Source of the DNA: Pseudomonadota bacterium
GTDB lineage: Bacteria > Pseudomonadota > Gammaproteobacteria > Steroidobacterales > Steroidobacteraceae
Direction: 5' to 3'
Length of the DNA stretch: 55,684 nt
NCBI GenBank assembly: GCA_025351005.1
Contig: JANXWS010000078.1
Coordinates: forward strand, 1 to 55,684
Shown: piece by piece, positions 27,898 through 36,464 of the stretch
Layout: each line of letters opens with the position of its first letter
Position numbering within the stretch: position 1 is the first letter of the stretch
Made by a program: the position numbers and the translations under genes
Notes under the pieces: model-generated
Told to the model about the DNA's origin: nothing
Database searches by the model: none
What the model saw: the letters and a program-made list of their open reading frames with translations, nothing else

Positions 27898-27939
27898 TCG
27901 TCCGGTCCCCGGACGACAGACGAGTTAACTTTCCTTAAC
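27898..27939. promoter_or_regulatory. palindrome and paired TTAAC motifs upstream of the YXWGXW lipoprotein
   Basis: An 8-bp inverted repeat with a 3-nt loop, TCGTCCGG-TCC-CCGGACGA (27898-27916), is followed by TTAAC at 27925-27929 and 27935-27939, exactly one helical turn apart. Another GTTAAC lies at 27786-27791 beside the TorF-like gene start. Spacing and position suggest regulator binding in the shared divergent promoter region. Confidence 0.35.
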
Positions 27940-28059
27940 CTGAAATGTCCGCCGTACGACGGTGTGCTATCAGGAACGCTACATCAGAGCCGCATAGCAA
28001 TGCGCGACCGAAGTCGCCCCACCAGGCTGGTCTCTTGGGAACTATCTAAGGAGCCGATC

Positions 28060-29136
28060 GTGACGCATCCAGGACCGAACCGAATTCTTCTCGTCCTAGC
28101 GCTCGTCGCGGCCGTCGCCGGCTGCGCCGTGCAGAGCAGGGTCGTCGTGCCGGCGCCCGTCGCCGTCGTCAGCGTGACCGTGGCCCCGCCGTCGCTGCCG
28201 GTCTACGAGCAGCCGCCGCTGCCCGCCGTCGGCTACATCTGGGCTCCGGGTTTCTGGCACTACGGCCCGGCCGGCTACTACTGGGTGCCGGGCACCTGGG
28301 TGATGCCACCGCGCGTGGGCGTGCTGTGGACCCCTGGCTACTGGGGCTTCGTCGGCGGCGCCTACGTTTTCCGCGAAGGCTACTGGGGTCCGACCGTCGG
28401 GTTCTACGGCGGCGTCAATTATGGTGGCGGCTACGTCGGCGTCGGGTATTTCGGCGGCCGCTGGGTCAACAACCAGATCCAGTACAACACCGCCGTCTCG
28501 AATGTGAACATCACGAACGTCCACAACACCTACAACCAGACCATCGTCAACAACACGACCGTCGTCAACAACGTCAGCTATGCGGGCGGCACCGGTGGCA
28601 CGGCCGCGAAGCCGACGCCGCAGGAAGTTGCAGCCGGCAACCAGGCGCACCTGCCGCCGACCGCCGACCAGCAGCAGCACCTGCAGCTCGCGCGCAGCAA
28701 TCCGACGCTGCTCGCGAGCCACAACCAGGGCCATCCGCCGATCGCGGCGACGCCGCGCCCGAGCGCCTTCAACGCGCCGCAGGTAACGGCGGCGCACCCG
28801 CCCGCGGCTGCGCCGCAGTCGCGGCCGGCCGTGAACGAGCCGACACATTCGCCGGCCGCGGCCGCCGCACCCGCCGCGTTGCCAGCGCCGGCCGCGAAGG
28901 CCGCAGTGCCGCCTCCGGCTCCCGCCGCGAGCCCGGCTCCGGCCGCCACGCCGCCGAAGACCGCGCCCGCGCCGAATGCGCCGCCGGCCGTCAAGGCCGC
29001 GAACGGGCCGAGGTCCGGTCAGGCGCCCAAGGCTGGGCAGGGAAAGAAGCCGAAGACGCCGAAGAAGCCGCCGGCGAAGCCCAAGGACAAGGCAGCGAAA
29101 GAGAAGGACAAGGAAAAGGAAGGCGTGCGCCAGTAG
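28060..29136 (+). CDS. YXWGXW-type repeat lipoprotein with Pro/Ala- and Lys-rich tail
   Basis: A 358-residue lipoprotein (LVLALVAAVAGCAVQ, Cys about residue 23) starting at GTG with AAGGAG six bases upstream. It carries repeats of aromatic-Pro-Gly-aromatic-Trp: IWAPGFW, WVPGTW, WTPGYWGF, then FREGYWGP, as in the BcpO/YXWGXW family. An Asn/Val-rich segment (NVNITNVHNTYNQ, VNNTTVVNNVSY) follows, then a low-complexity Ala/Pro region and a Lys-rich tail. Likely an envelope-associated structural protein; the charged tail may contact peptidoglycan or anionic polymers. Function is not established. Confidence 0.8.
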   Translation: MTHPGPNRILLVLALVAAVAGCAVQSRVVVPAPVAVVSVTVAPPSLPVYEQPPLPAVGYIWAPGFWHYGPAGYYWVPGTWVMPPRVGVLWTPGYWGFVGGAYVFREGYWGPTVGFYGGVNYGGGYVGVGYFGGRWVNNQIQYNTAVSNVNITNVHNTYNQTIVNNTTVVNNVSYAGGTGGTAAKPTPQEVAAGNQAHLPPTADQQQHLQLARSNPTLLASHNQGHPPIAATPRPSAFNAPQVTAAHPPAAAPQSRPAVNEPTHSPAAAAAPAALPAPAAKAAVPPPAPAASPAPAATPPKTAPAPNAPPAVKAANGPRSGQAPKAGQGKKPKTPKKPPAKPKDKAAKEKDKEKEGVRQ

Positions 29137-29272
29137 AGTCGCGACGCCCTGGGCGGCGCGCCGTCGGTCCCCTCCCCGCGCACGGGCGAGCAGCGGCTGC
29201 GGGCGACCCGGGGTTCGAACCGGCCGGCGTGCCCGGCCGCTGCGGCGCGGCGCTATCGCGCGCGGGCAGCGC

Positions 29273-30730
29273 TCAGGCGGCCGATCGGTGCGCGGCTGCG
29301 GGACCGGCGAGGCGGCGCCGGATCGCATAGCTGAGCGCCATCGCGCAGGCGCTCGTGATCCCGAACAGCAGCGGCGCGCGCTGATCCGGGATGAACCCCA
29401 TTGCGGCGACGATGCCCAGCATCGCCGCGATCGCGACGATCGTCAGGTACGGATAACCCCACATCCGCACCCGCAGCTGCTGCGGCGCCTCCCGTTCCAG
29501 GCGCGCGCGCAGGCGCAGTTCGGCGAGCGCGATCAACAGGTAGACGAAGATCGCGACCGTGCCATAGGAATTCACCAGAAACGCGAACACCTTGTCGGGC
29601 GAGACGTAGCTCATGACCACCGCCAGGTAGCCGAATGCGGTCCCGGCGAGGATCGCCGGCACCGGCACGCCGCGGGAACTGAGCCGCGCGAACGCCGGCG
29701 GCGCGTCATTGCGCCGCGCGAGTGCCATCAGCATCCGCGATGACGCGAACAGGCCGCAGTTGAGCGCCGACAGGACGGCGGTCAGGATGACGCCATTCAT
29801 GATCTGCGCCGCGCCCGGGACGCGGAGCACCTCGAGCGCGCTGACGTACGGGCGCGACATGCCCGGGTCGTCCCACGGCAGGATCATGACGACGACGAAC
29901 ACGGAACCCACGTAGAAAACGAGCACGCGGGACACGACCGACTGCATGGCCCGCGCGACCGCCCGCTCCGGCGCAGCCGACTCGGCCGCGGCAATCGTGA
30001 CGATCTCGGACCCGAAGTAGAAGCCCGTCGCCGCCACCGCGCCGGTCAGCACCGGCGCGATGCCCTTCGGCAGGAAGCCGCCATGCGCGGTCAGGTTGGC
30101 GATGCCACCGGCCGCACCCGGCCACAGGCCAAAGGCGAACGCTACGCCGATAGCGAGGAACACGACGATCGCAGCGACCTTTATCGACGCGAACCAGTAT
30201 TCGGCCTCACCCCAAACGCGAACCGAGAGCAGGTTGAGTACCGTGAACAGCAGGATCAGGCCGAGCGTGAAGACCCAGCCCGGGACGCCCGGGACCCAGT
30301 AGGCCAGCAGCTGGGCCCCGGCGACCGCCTCGAGCGCGACCACGATCACCCAGAAATACCAGTACATCCAGCCGGTCATGAAACCGGCAAGCTCGCCGAG
30401 TGCCTCGCGGTTGTACTCGTAGAAGCCGCCGATCGCCGGGTGCGCGGCAGCCATCTCGGCCAGCATCCGCATTACGAGCACGACCAGCGCGCCCGTCAGC
30501 GCGAACGAGAGGACTGCGCCGGGGCCGGCCGCCTTCACGACCACGCCGCTGCCGACGAACAGGCCCGCGCCGATCACTCCGCCGAGCGCGATCATCTGCA
30601 TGTGGCGGCTCTGCAGCGTATGGCGCAGACCGCTGGGCGCGTGGTCGCCGCTGGCCTCGGGGCGGAGATCGGATTGCGGCGCGGTTCCCACTCGCGCCGG
30701 ATTGTGACCCATCGGGGCGACACTGGCCAT
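29273..30730 (-). CDS. APC-superfamily amino-acid permease (GabP/AnsP-like)
   Basis: A 485-residue, 12-segment transporter of the amino acid/polyamine/organocation superfamily. The helix 1 motif is IALGGVIGAGLFVGSGVVV; conserved blocks FYEYNREALGELAGF and FYFGSEIVTIAAAESAAPER match the AAT family of GabP, AnsP and ProY. The N-terminal 40 residues are a soluble extension. It diverges from xsc, sharing about 178 bases of upstream DNA. Amino sulfonates such as taurine resemble GABA and beta-alanine, so import of an amino sulfonate is possible but inferred only from the neighbouring xsc. Confidence 0.88.
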   Translation of the reverse strand: MASVAPMGHNPARVGTAPQSDLRPEASGDHAPSGLRHTLQSRHMQMIALGGVIGAGLFVGSGVVVKAAGPGAVLSFALTGALVVLVMRMLAEMAAAHPAIGGFYEYNREALGELAGFMTGWMYWYFWVIVVALEAVAGAQLLAYWVPGVPGWVFTLGLILLFTVLNLLSVRVWGEAEYWFASIKVAAIVVFLAIGVAFAFGLWPGAAGGIANLTAHGGFLPKGIAPVLTGAVAATGFYFGSEIVTIAAAESAAPERAVARAMQSVVSRVLVFYVGSVFVVVMILPWDDPGMSRPYVSALEVLRVPGAAQIMNGVILTAVLSALNCGLFASSRMLMALARRNDAPPAFARLSSRGVPVPAILAGTAFGYLAVVMSYVSPDKVFAFLVNSYGTVAIFVYLLIALAELRLRARLEREAPQQLRVRMWGYPYLTIVAIAAMLGIVAAMGFIPDQRAPLLFGITSACAMALSYAIRRRLAGPAAAHRSAA

Positions 30731-30908
30731 GGACGATGCGTCCGAGGGCGGCCGGCTGCGTCGCCGCGCCGTACGTCAGCACCGCCGCCGAACGCCCGCC
30801 GCCACCGACCGCCCGGGTCGGGATGCCGGCGCAGCCAGCCCGGTGCTAACCTCCCGCGGCCCGCCAGCCTGCACCGGCGGGTCGGTACGACATCGAGGGA
30901 GCCTGAGG

Positions 30909-32666
30909 ATGACAGTCACCAGACAGCGCATGACGCCGTCCGAGGCGCTCGTCGAGACGCTCGCGTCCCGCGGCGTGCGCGACGTGTTCGGCATCGTCGG
31001 CTCCGCGTTCATGGACGCGCTCGACATCTTCCCGGCCGCCGGCATCCGCTTCATCCCGGTCGCCCACGAGCAGGGCGCCGCGCACATGGCCGATGGCTAC
31101 GCGCGCGTCTCCGGACGGCACGGCGTGTGCATCGCCCAGAACGGTCCGGGCGTCACCAACTTTGTCACGGGCATCGCGGCCGCGTACTGGGCGCATTCCC
31201 CGGTCGTGTTCATCACGCCCGAGACCGGCTCGATGACGCTCGGCCTCGGCGGCTTCCAGGAGACTGAGCAGCTGCCTATCTTCTCGAAGATCACGAAGTA
31301 CCAGGGCCACGTCAATAACGCGGCGCGGATGGCCGAAATCACCGGACGCTGCTTCGACCGGGCCATGCTCGAGATGGGACCGGCGCAGCTCAACATTCCA
31401 CGCGACTACTTCTACGGCGACATCGAGACGTCGATCCCGGCGCCGATCCGGATCGGGCGCGGGCCGGGCGACCCGGCCGCGCTCGATGAAGCTGCCGATC
31501 TTCTCGCCGCCGCGAAATTCCCGGTCATCCTCGCCGGCGGCGGTGTCATCATGAGCGAGGGCACCGCCGAGGCTGTCACCCTCGCCGAGCTGCTCGACGC
31601 TCCGGTCTGCAACAGCTACCTGCACAACGACTCGTTCCCGGCGACGCACCGCCTGTGGGCCGGGCCGCTCGGCTACCAGGGATCGAAGGCCGCGATGAAG
31701 CTGATCGCGCAGGCCGACGTCGTGCTCGCGCTCGGCACGCGGCTGGGGCCGTTCGGAACGCTGGCGCAGCATGGGATCGACTACTGGCCGAAGACAGCCA
31801 AGGTCGTCCAGGTCGACGCCGATGCCCGGATGCTCGGGCTCGTCAAGCCGATCTCGGTAGGGATCAACGGCGACGCGCGCGCCGCCGCTGCCGCGCTCGC
31901 CGATCGCCTGCGCTCGCGCGCGCTCGCAGCGAATGCGAACCGCGGCGAGCGACTGGCGCGGATCGCCGCCGAGAAGCAGGCCTGGGAAGGCGAGCTCGAC
32001 GCCTGGCGGCACGAGCGGGACCCCTACTCGCTCGAGGTCGCGAAGGAGTCGAGCTACATGCACCCGCGCGAGCTGCTGCGCGAGCTCGAACGCGCGATGC
32101 CTGCCGACGCGATGGTCTCGACTGACATCGGCAACATCTGCTCGGTCGCGAACTCCTACCTGCGCTTCGACCGGCCGCGGTCGATGTTCGCGGCGATGAG
32201 CTTCGGCAACTGCGGATACGCGTTCCCCGTCATCTGCGGCGCCAAGGTGGCGGCGCCGGACCGGCCCGCGATCGCCTACGTTGGCGACGGTGCCTGGGGA
32301 ATCAGCTTCAACGAACTCCTGACCTGCGTCCGCGAGCGGCTCGGCGTCACCGTCGTCGTCTTCAACAACGAGCAGTGGGGCGCCGAGAAGAAGAACCACG
32401 TCGACTTCTATTCGCGCCGCTACCAGGCCGTGAACCTCAAGAATCCAAGCTGGGCTGGCATCGCACGCTCCTTCGGTTGCGACGGCGTAACCGTCGACCG
32501 GCTCGCCGACGTGGGCCCTGCGCTGCGCGCGGCCTGCAAGGGCCAGGCGGACGGTCGAACGACGGTCCTCGAGATGATGGTGACCAAGGAGCTCGGCGAC
32601 CCGTTCCGGCGTGACGCGCTGTCGAAGCCGGTCCGGCACCTGCAGAAGTACCAGGACTACGTCTGA
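30909..32666 (+). CDS. xsc: sulfoacetaldehyde acetyltransferase
   Basis: A 585-residue thiamine-diphosphate enzyme converting sulfoacetaldehyde plus phosphate to acetyl phosphate and sulfite. Visible: the Pyr-domain Glu in FIPVAHEQGAAHMADGYARV, the TPP motif GDGAWGISFNE closing with VVVFNNEQWGAEKKN, and the Xsc-specific end TKELGDPFRRDALSKPVRHL. The ATG at 30909 is preceded by GGGAG and GAGG. The usual partners tpa, tauXY or pta are absent from the window. The gene ends 10 bases into the tail of the convergent FAD oxidoreductase gene, a likely functional neighbour. Other TPP enzymes are less likely given the C-terminal signature. Confidence 0.92.
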   Translation: MTVTRQRMTPSEALVETLASRGVRDVFGIVGSAFMDALDIFPAAGIRFIPVAHEQGAAHMADGYARVSGRHGVCIAQNGPGVTNFVTGIAAAYWAHSPVVFITPETGSMTLGLGGFQETEQLPIFSKITKYQGHVNNAARMAEITGRCFDRAMLEMGPAQLNIPRDYFYGDIETSIPAPIRIGRGPGDPAALDEAADLLAAAKFPVILAGGGVIMSEGTAEAVTLAELLDAPVCNSYLHNDSFPATHRLWAGPLGYQGSKAAMKLIAQADVVLALGTRLGPFGTLAQHGIDYWPKTAKVVQVDADARMLGLVKPISVGINGDARAAAAALADRLRSRALAANANRGERLARIAAEKQAWEGELDAWRHERDPYSLEVAKESSYMHPRELLRELERAMPADAMVSTDIGNICSVANSYLRFDRPRSMFAAMSFGNCGYAFPVICGAKVAAPDRPAIAYVGDGAWGISFNELLTCVRERLGVTVVVFNNEQWGAEKKNHVDFYSRRYQAVNLKNPSWAGIARSFGCDGVTVDRLADVGPALRAACKGQADGRTTVLEMMVTKELGDPFRRDALSKPVRHLQKYQDYV

Positions 32667-33877
32667 CGGCGACGCCCCGTCGGCGGTCGGCGCCGTAGCG
32701 GCCCGGTTGGCTCCGGGCCAAACAGGCTCGCGATGACTTCTTCGCCGATCGCAAACGCGGTCGAGGCCCCGGAGCCGCTGGTAACGATCGCGATGCGAAC
32801 CGAGGACTCCGGCGCGTCGATCAACACCGGCCGATCGTCGGCGGACGCGTAGGTGCCGATCCATCGATCGATCGCCGGCGGCGGCTCAATGCCGAGTGCC
32901 GCGCGGAACTCGTCGAGGATGAGGTCGTCGACCTCTCGGGAGCGGTGCGGGTCCGGGATCGGCGCGTACTGATGGCTGTCGCCGGCAACCAGGCTGCCGT
33001 CCGCACTCTGCGCCACGATGAGGTGCACCCCGTGCCGCACCTGTTCGGGCTGTTCCGCGGCGAGACGGGCCTTGAGCGCCGCTGCCGCCGGCAGCGCCGT
33101 GAATCCCGGGTAGCGGCCGAGTCCCAGGTCGGACATCAGCGTGCCGGGCAGCGTGAAGCCGGGGTCGGCCAGTCGCAACATCTGCAGCTTGCAGCGGGTG
33201 AGCGCGTAGGCGGCTAGGCGCTCCGGATAGAGTCCGCGGTAATCATCTCCCGGGCAGACAGCCACCCGGTCGGCCTCGACGAGACCGCGCGAGGTCTCGA
33301 GGCGCGGTGGGTCGATCGCCGTGACGGCGGTTGCGCGCATGAAGGCGACGCCATGCGCACCCGCGAGCCACGCCGCGAGCTGCGGCACGGCCTCGCGGGA
33401 CTCGACGCGAAGTTCGATCGTGCTCTCCAGCACCGCCAGCAGGTCGGGCGCGGCGAGCGGCGGGCAGCGACGCCGCGCCTCGGCAGCGGTCAGCAGGCTG
33501 CAGCCCGCCGCCATGTCGGTCTGCATGAACGATTCCAGCACGGCGACCGACTCGGCCCGGCGGGCCGTCATCCAGACGCCTGTCTGCACGATCGGGATGC
33601 CGGCGGCTGCGGCGACCTCGCGCCAGACGTCGTGGCTGCGCCGTGCACGCGCCCACATCGCTCCGGCCGCCTGCCCGGTTACCGTGACGAAGCCGAAATT
33701 GCGTACCGAGGCGCCGTTCGCGCTCGCGTCACGGTCAATCACGACGATGCGCAGCCGGCGGCGGGCACCGGCTAGCGCCGTCGCAAGACCGACGATGCCG
33801 GCGCCGACCACCGCGAGATCGAAGCGCCCGGCCGGCGGGCGTGGCGTCGAGGTGTCACGCACGGTGGCCATCGGCAT
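32657..33877 (-). CDS. TIGR03364-type FAD-dependent amine oxidoreductase
   Basis: A 406-residue DAO-fold flavoprotein. FAD-binding Rossmann motif FDLAVVGAGIVGLATALAGA at about residues 19-38, second-strand acidic residue in VVIDRDASANG, then the subfamily signature GASVRNFGFVTVTGQ. The C-terminal FAD motif is in GSGASTAFAIGEEV. Relatives are found with phosphonate-catabolism genes and oxidise aminoalkylphosphonates; 2-aminoethylphosphonate is the phosphonate analogue of taurine. Next to xsc, oxidation of an amino sulfonate to sulfoacetaldehyde is a reasonable hypothesis. Divergent from the DUF5690 transporter by 80 bases and tail-to-tail with xsc. Confidence 0.82.
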   Translation of the reverse strand: MPMATVRDTSTPRPPAGRFDLAVVGAGIVGLATALAGARRRLRIVVIDRDASANGASVRNFGFVTVTGQAAGAMWARARRSHDVWREVAAAAGIPIVQTGVWMTARRAESVAVLESFMQTDMAAGCSLLTAAEARRRCPPLAAPDLLAVLESTIELRVESREAVPQLAAWLAGAHGVAFMRATAVTAIDPPRLETSRGLVEADRVAVCPGDDYRGLYPERLAAYALTRCKLQMLRLADPGFTLPGTLMSDLGLGRYPGFTALPAAAALKARLAAEQPEQVRHGVHLIVAQSADGSLVAGDSHQYAPIPDPHRSREVDDLILDEFRAALGIEPPPAIDRWIGTYASADDRPVLIDAPESSVRIAIVTSGSGASTAFAIGEEVIASLFGPEPTGPLRRRPPTGRRRQT

Positions 33878-33957
33878 TCAGTATAGGCGGCGGCGCGGGC
33901 ACGCCCGCTTGCCGCCCGGCGGTCGGTGTCATCAGCCTGTAACACTTGAGCGGCCTG

Positions 33958-35280
33958 ATGACAGCACCATCCGTCACCCACGGTTCTGACATGCCGCGCA
34001 CGCTCGCCCAGTGGCTTCGCACTGCGTCGCCTGCGGCCTTCACGATCTTTGCGTCGCTGGCCGGATTCTCGACGTACTTCTGCATGTACGCGTTCCGCAA
34101 ACCGTTTGCGGCGGCGACCTTCGGCAGCGTCGACGGCTGGCATTTCACGCTTGATTTCAAGATTGCGCTGGTAATCGCACAGGTGCTGGGATACGCCACG
34201 GCCAAGTTCGTGGGCATCAAGGTCATCTCCGCGATGCCGGCCGGCCACCGGGCGCGGGCGATCCTTGGACTGATCGGCGGGTCTTGGGTCGCGCTCGTGG
34301 CATTTGCGGTAGCGCCGGCGCTCCTCAAGGTGCCGGCCATGTTCCTAAACGGCCTGTGCCTCGGAATGATTTGGGGGCTCGTGTTCGGCTACATGGAGGG
34401 CAGGCGCACCTCCGAGATTCTGGGCGCGGTGTTGTGCGCGAGCTTCATCGTCTCGTCCGGCATCGTCAAATCGGTCGGCATACTGCTGATTCAGGTCGTC
34501 CATGTCCCGGTATTCTGGATGCCCGCCGCCGCGGGGCTCGTATTCGTGCCGCTTCTGTTCCTGTCGGTGTGGGGCCTCGCATCGTTGCCGCCGCCGAGCG
34601 CCGCGGACGAAGCGGCGCGGATTCGGCGCGCGCCGATGACGATGCGGGAGGTGCGGGAGTTCCTCGTCGACTACGGACTCGGCGTGGCCCTGCTCGTCGT
34701 GACGTACGTGTTCGCGACCGCGCTCCGCGACTTCCGCGACAACTTCGCGGCGGAGCTCTGGACCGCGCTTGGCTACGCCAACCCGGCCGCGGTGTTCACA
34801 TCGACCGAGCTCCCGGTCGCGGCTGTCGCGCTCATCGCGATGGGCGTCATCGTCCGCGTCCAGAACAACGTACGGGCGCTCGCCGTGATCCACGGCGTGA
34901 TACTCGCCGGCCTCGTGCTGCTCGGCGCATCGACACTGGCGTTTGACGCCGGCTGGCTCGGTCCGATGCCGTGGATGATCGCGAGCGGCGCCGGGCTCTA
35001 CGTCGTCTATACGCCGTTCAACGCCATGCTGTTCGATCGCCTCGTGGCGGTTAGCGGCCGGGTGGCGACGGCGGGATTCCTGATCTACGTCGCGGACTCG
35101 GCCGGCTACGCCGGCAGCTGCGCGTTGCTGCTGTGGCGGAACTTCACGTTGCTCCGGGTCGAGTGGCTGACCGTGTTCAGGTACGCAGCCTACGCGACCT
35201 CGGCAGCGGGACTGGTGCTCGTGTCGCTGTCGCTCCTCTATTTCAACGGCCGCGCGCGCGCTGCAACCGCGCCCGCGTAA
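33958..35280 (+). CDS. DUF5690-family MFS-type transporter
   Basis: A 440-residue, roughly 12-segment membrane protein. The first helix and loop, FTIFASLAGFSTYFCMYAFR followed by KPFAAATF, resemble organophosphate/phosphonate MFS carriers and the DUF5690 family. GMIWGLVFGYMEGRRTSEIL is another recognisable block. DUF5690 genes are often neighbours of TIGR03364 oxidoreductases, as here. Probable role: uptake of the oxidoreductase substrate (amino-phosphonate or amino-sulfonate). The ATG at 33958 was chosen; a TTG 12 bases earlier and an ATG at 33991 are alternatives. Confidence 0.8.
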   Translation: MTAPSVTHGSDMPRTLAQWLRTASPAAFTIFASLAGFSTYFCMYAFRKPFAAATFGSVDGWHFTLDFKIALVIAQVLGYATAKFVGIKVISAMPAGHRARAILGLIGGSWVALVAFAVAPALLKVPAMFLNGLCLGMIWGLVFGYMEGRRTSEILGAVLCASFIVSSGIVKSVGILLIQVVHVPVFWMPAAAGLVFVPLLFLSVWGLASLPPPSAADEAARIRRAPMTMREVREFLVDYGLGVALLVVTYVFATALRDFRDNFAAELWTALGYANPAAVFTSTELPVAAVALIAMGVIVRVQNNVRALAVIHGVILAGLVLLGASTLAFDAGWLGPMPWMIASGAGLYVVYTPFNAMLFDRLVAVSGRVATAGFLIYVADSAGYAGSCALLLWRNFTLLRVEWLTVFRYAAYATSAAGLVLVSLSLLYFNGRARAATAPA

Positions 35281-35309
35281 CAAGGTTCGGCATTCCGCGC
35301 TCGATTCTT

Positions 35310-35552
35310 CCCAAGAGATCGCTGGTGGTAGCCGGCGCCGAGCAGCATGTCCGGCTCGCCGGCGCTCCGGACCCACGCCGAGTCGCTGACGATCAAATGA
35401 TGCGAGATCAGGTGCTCCGCCCCCTGAAACTTGGCTCCGACGACGGATTCGCCGCCCGGGGTTTCCGCTACCCACGGATCGCTGGCCTGTACGTCGAAAA
35501 AGAACGCTCCCGAGAGCCGAACTGCGCGCAGCACGTCTGACAGAGCATCCCT
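35310..35552 (-). pseudogene. fragment of an AraC-family regulator (N-terminal cupin)
   Basis: On the minus strand the frame reads DALSDVLRAVRLSGAFFFDV, then AEHLISHHLIVSDSAWV, the start of the AraC cupin_6 sensor domain. Where the initiating Met would stand the codon is AGG (35550-35552). Similarity fades after about 60-80 residues, and no HTH half exists downstream, where the DUF5690 gene ends. It is therefore a 5' remnant with both a lost start and a missing C-terminus. An alternative GTG start exists at 35534 but would still give a truncated protein. Confidence 0.6.
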
Positions 35553-35672
35553 CAGGCGCTCCGCGGACGAACGAGCAAGTGATCCGGCCGCTCAGTCTTT
35601 CAGGCGGAGGATCGCGCGGGCTAAGATAGTACCCTCGGCGAGCATTCCGCCATCCTACCCGGAGACTTCGCT

Positions 35673-36095
35673 ATGGCGCACTCAGGTCAATGCTTTTGCG
35701 GGGAAGTCCAGTTCGAGGTTGCGGGCGAGCCGGTCGCAATGGGTTACTGTCATTGCGAATCCTGTCGCCACTGGTCGGCAGGTCCGGTCAACGCGTTCAG
35801 CCTCTGGAAGCCGGAAGCTCTCGGGGTGAAACGGGGTGCGAACCTGATCGGCACCTTCAACAAGACACCGATCAGTTACCGTAAGTGGTGTACGCGGTGC
35901 GGCGGCCATGTGTTCACCGACCATCCCACGATGGGTCTCGTGGACGTGTATGCCGCTCTGCTGCCCACACTGCGATTCCAGCCGGGTGTCCACGTGAACT
36001 ACCATGAGACCGTCCTGCACATCCACGACGGCGTGGCCAAAATGAAGGACATGCCTCAGGAGATGGGCGGCTCCGGGGTTACGCTACCGGACTGA
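35673..36095 (+). CDS. GFA-family (CENP-V/Gfa fold) zinc protein
   Basis: A 140-residue protein with the complete GFA cysteine pattern: GQCFCGEVQFEV near the N-terminus, then GYCHCESCRHWSAG, and later WCTRCGGHVFTDHP. These residues bind two zinc ions in glutathione-dependent formaldehyde-activating enzyme relatives. Most bacterial paralogues are uncharacterised and may act as S-hydroxymethylglutathione synthase or thiol-adduct enzymes. A GGAGA site eight bases upstream supports the ATG. TAAGAT at 35622-35627 is a possible -10 hexamer. Confidence 0.88.
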   Translation: MAHSGQCFCGEVQFEVAGEPVAMGYCHCESCRHWSAGPVNAFSLWKPEALGVKRGANLIGTFNKTPISYRKWCTRCGGHVFTDHPTMGLVDVYAALLPTLRFQPGVHVNYHETVLHIHDGVAKMKDMPQEMGGSGVTLPD

Positions 36096-36464
36096 GCATT
36101 GAGTATCCTGCCTCGTGCGGATCTCCCGCGTGCCCCGTGGGAGCCTACGCCGGCACCTCCGTATTGCTGCTCATTACCGTGAGTCCCGCGAGCGCTATTC
36201 GCCGGGAACGGCCGTGCGTGAAATCTGAATGAGTTCGTCTCCAGTACCGCCCGCGGCGCAGTGCCTGCTGCGGCGTGTCGGTGACAGTCTGGGGACGAGC
36301 CGCAGGGTCGCGATGGCTCGCTGTGTCGCCGTCAATCGGGTCTCGCGGGACAGCGTCGGACGAAGGAGGTTAAGCTCCGTAGCCCACGGGCGACCAGCCC
36401 GTGAGAACAAGTTCTTTAACTTTATAAAACATATAGTTGGCGTAACAATATCAGGGGGTTTGAT
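36096..36464. other. intergenic region, 369 bases, with an AT-rich promoter part
   Basis: The first 270 bases hold no credible gene. The last 100 bases, before the MAPEG gene, are unusually AT-rich for this genome (36410-36455) with TATAAA and TATAGT boxes usable as -10 elements, but no clear -35. Just upstream are nested inverted repeats: the REP-like palindrome 36385-36403 and AGAAC-AA-GTTCT at 36404-36415. Confidence 0.5.
36385..36403. repeat. REP-like palindrome
   Basis: CACGGGC-GACCA-GCCCGTG, a perfect 7-bp stem with a 5-nt loop. The flanking GTAGCC before it and GAGAAC after it recall REP elements mobilised by RAYT transposases. Only this one copy is seen in the window and no RAYT gene is present. 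Confidence 0.4.
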
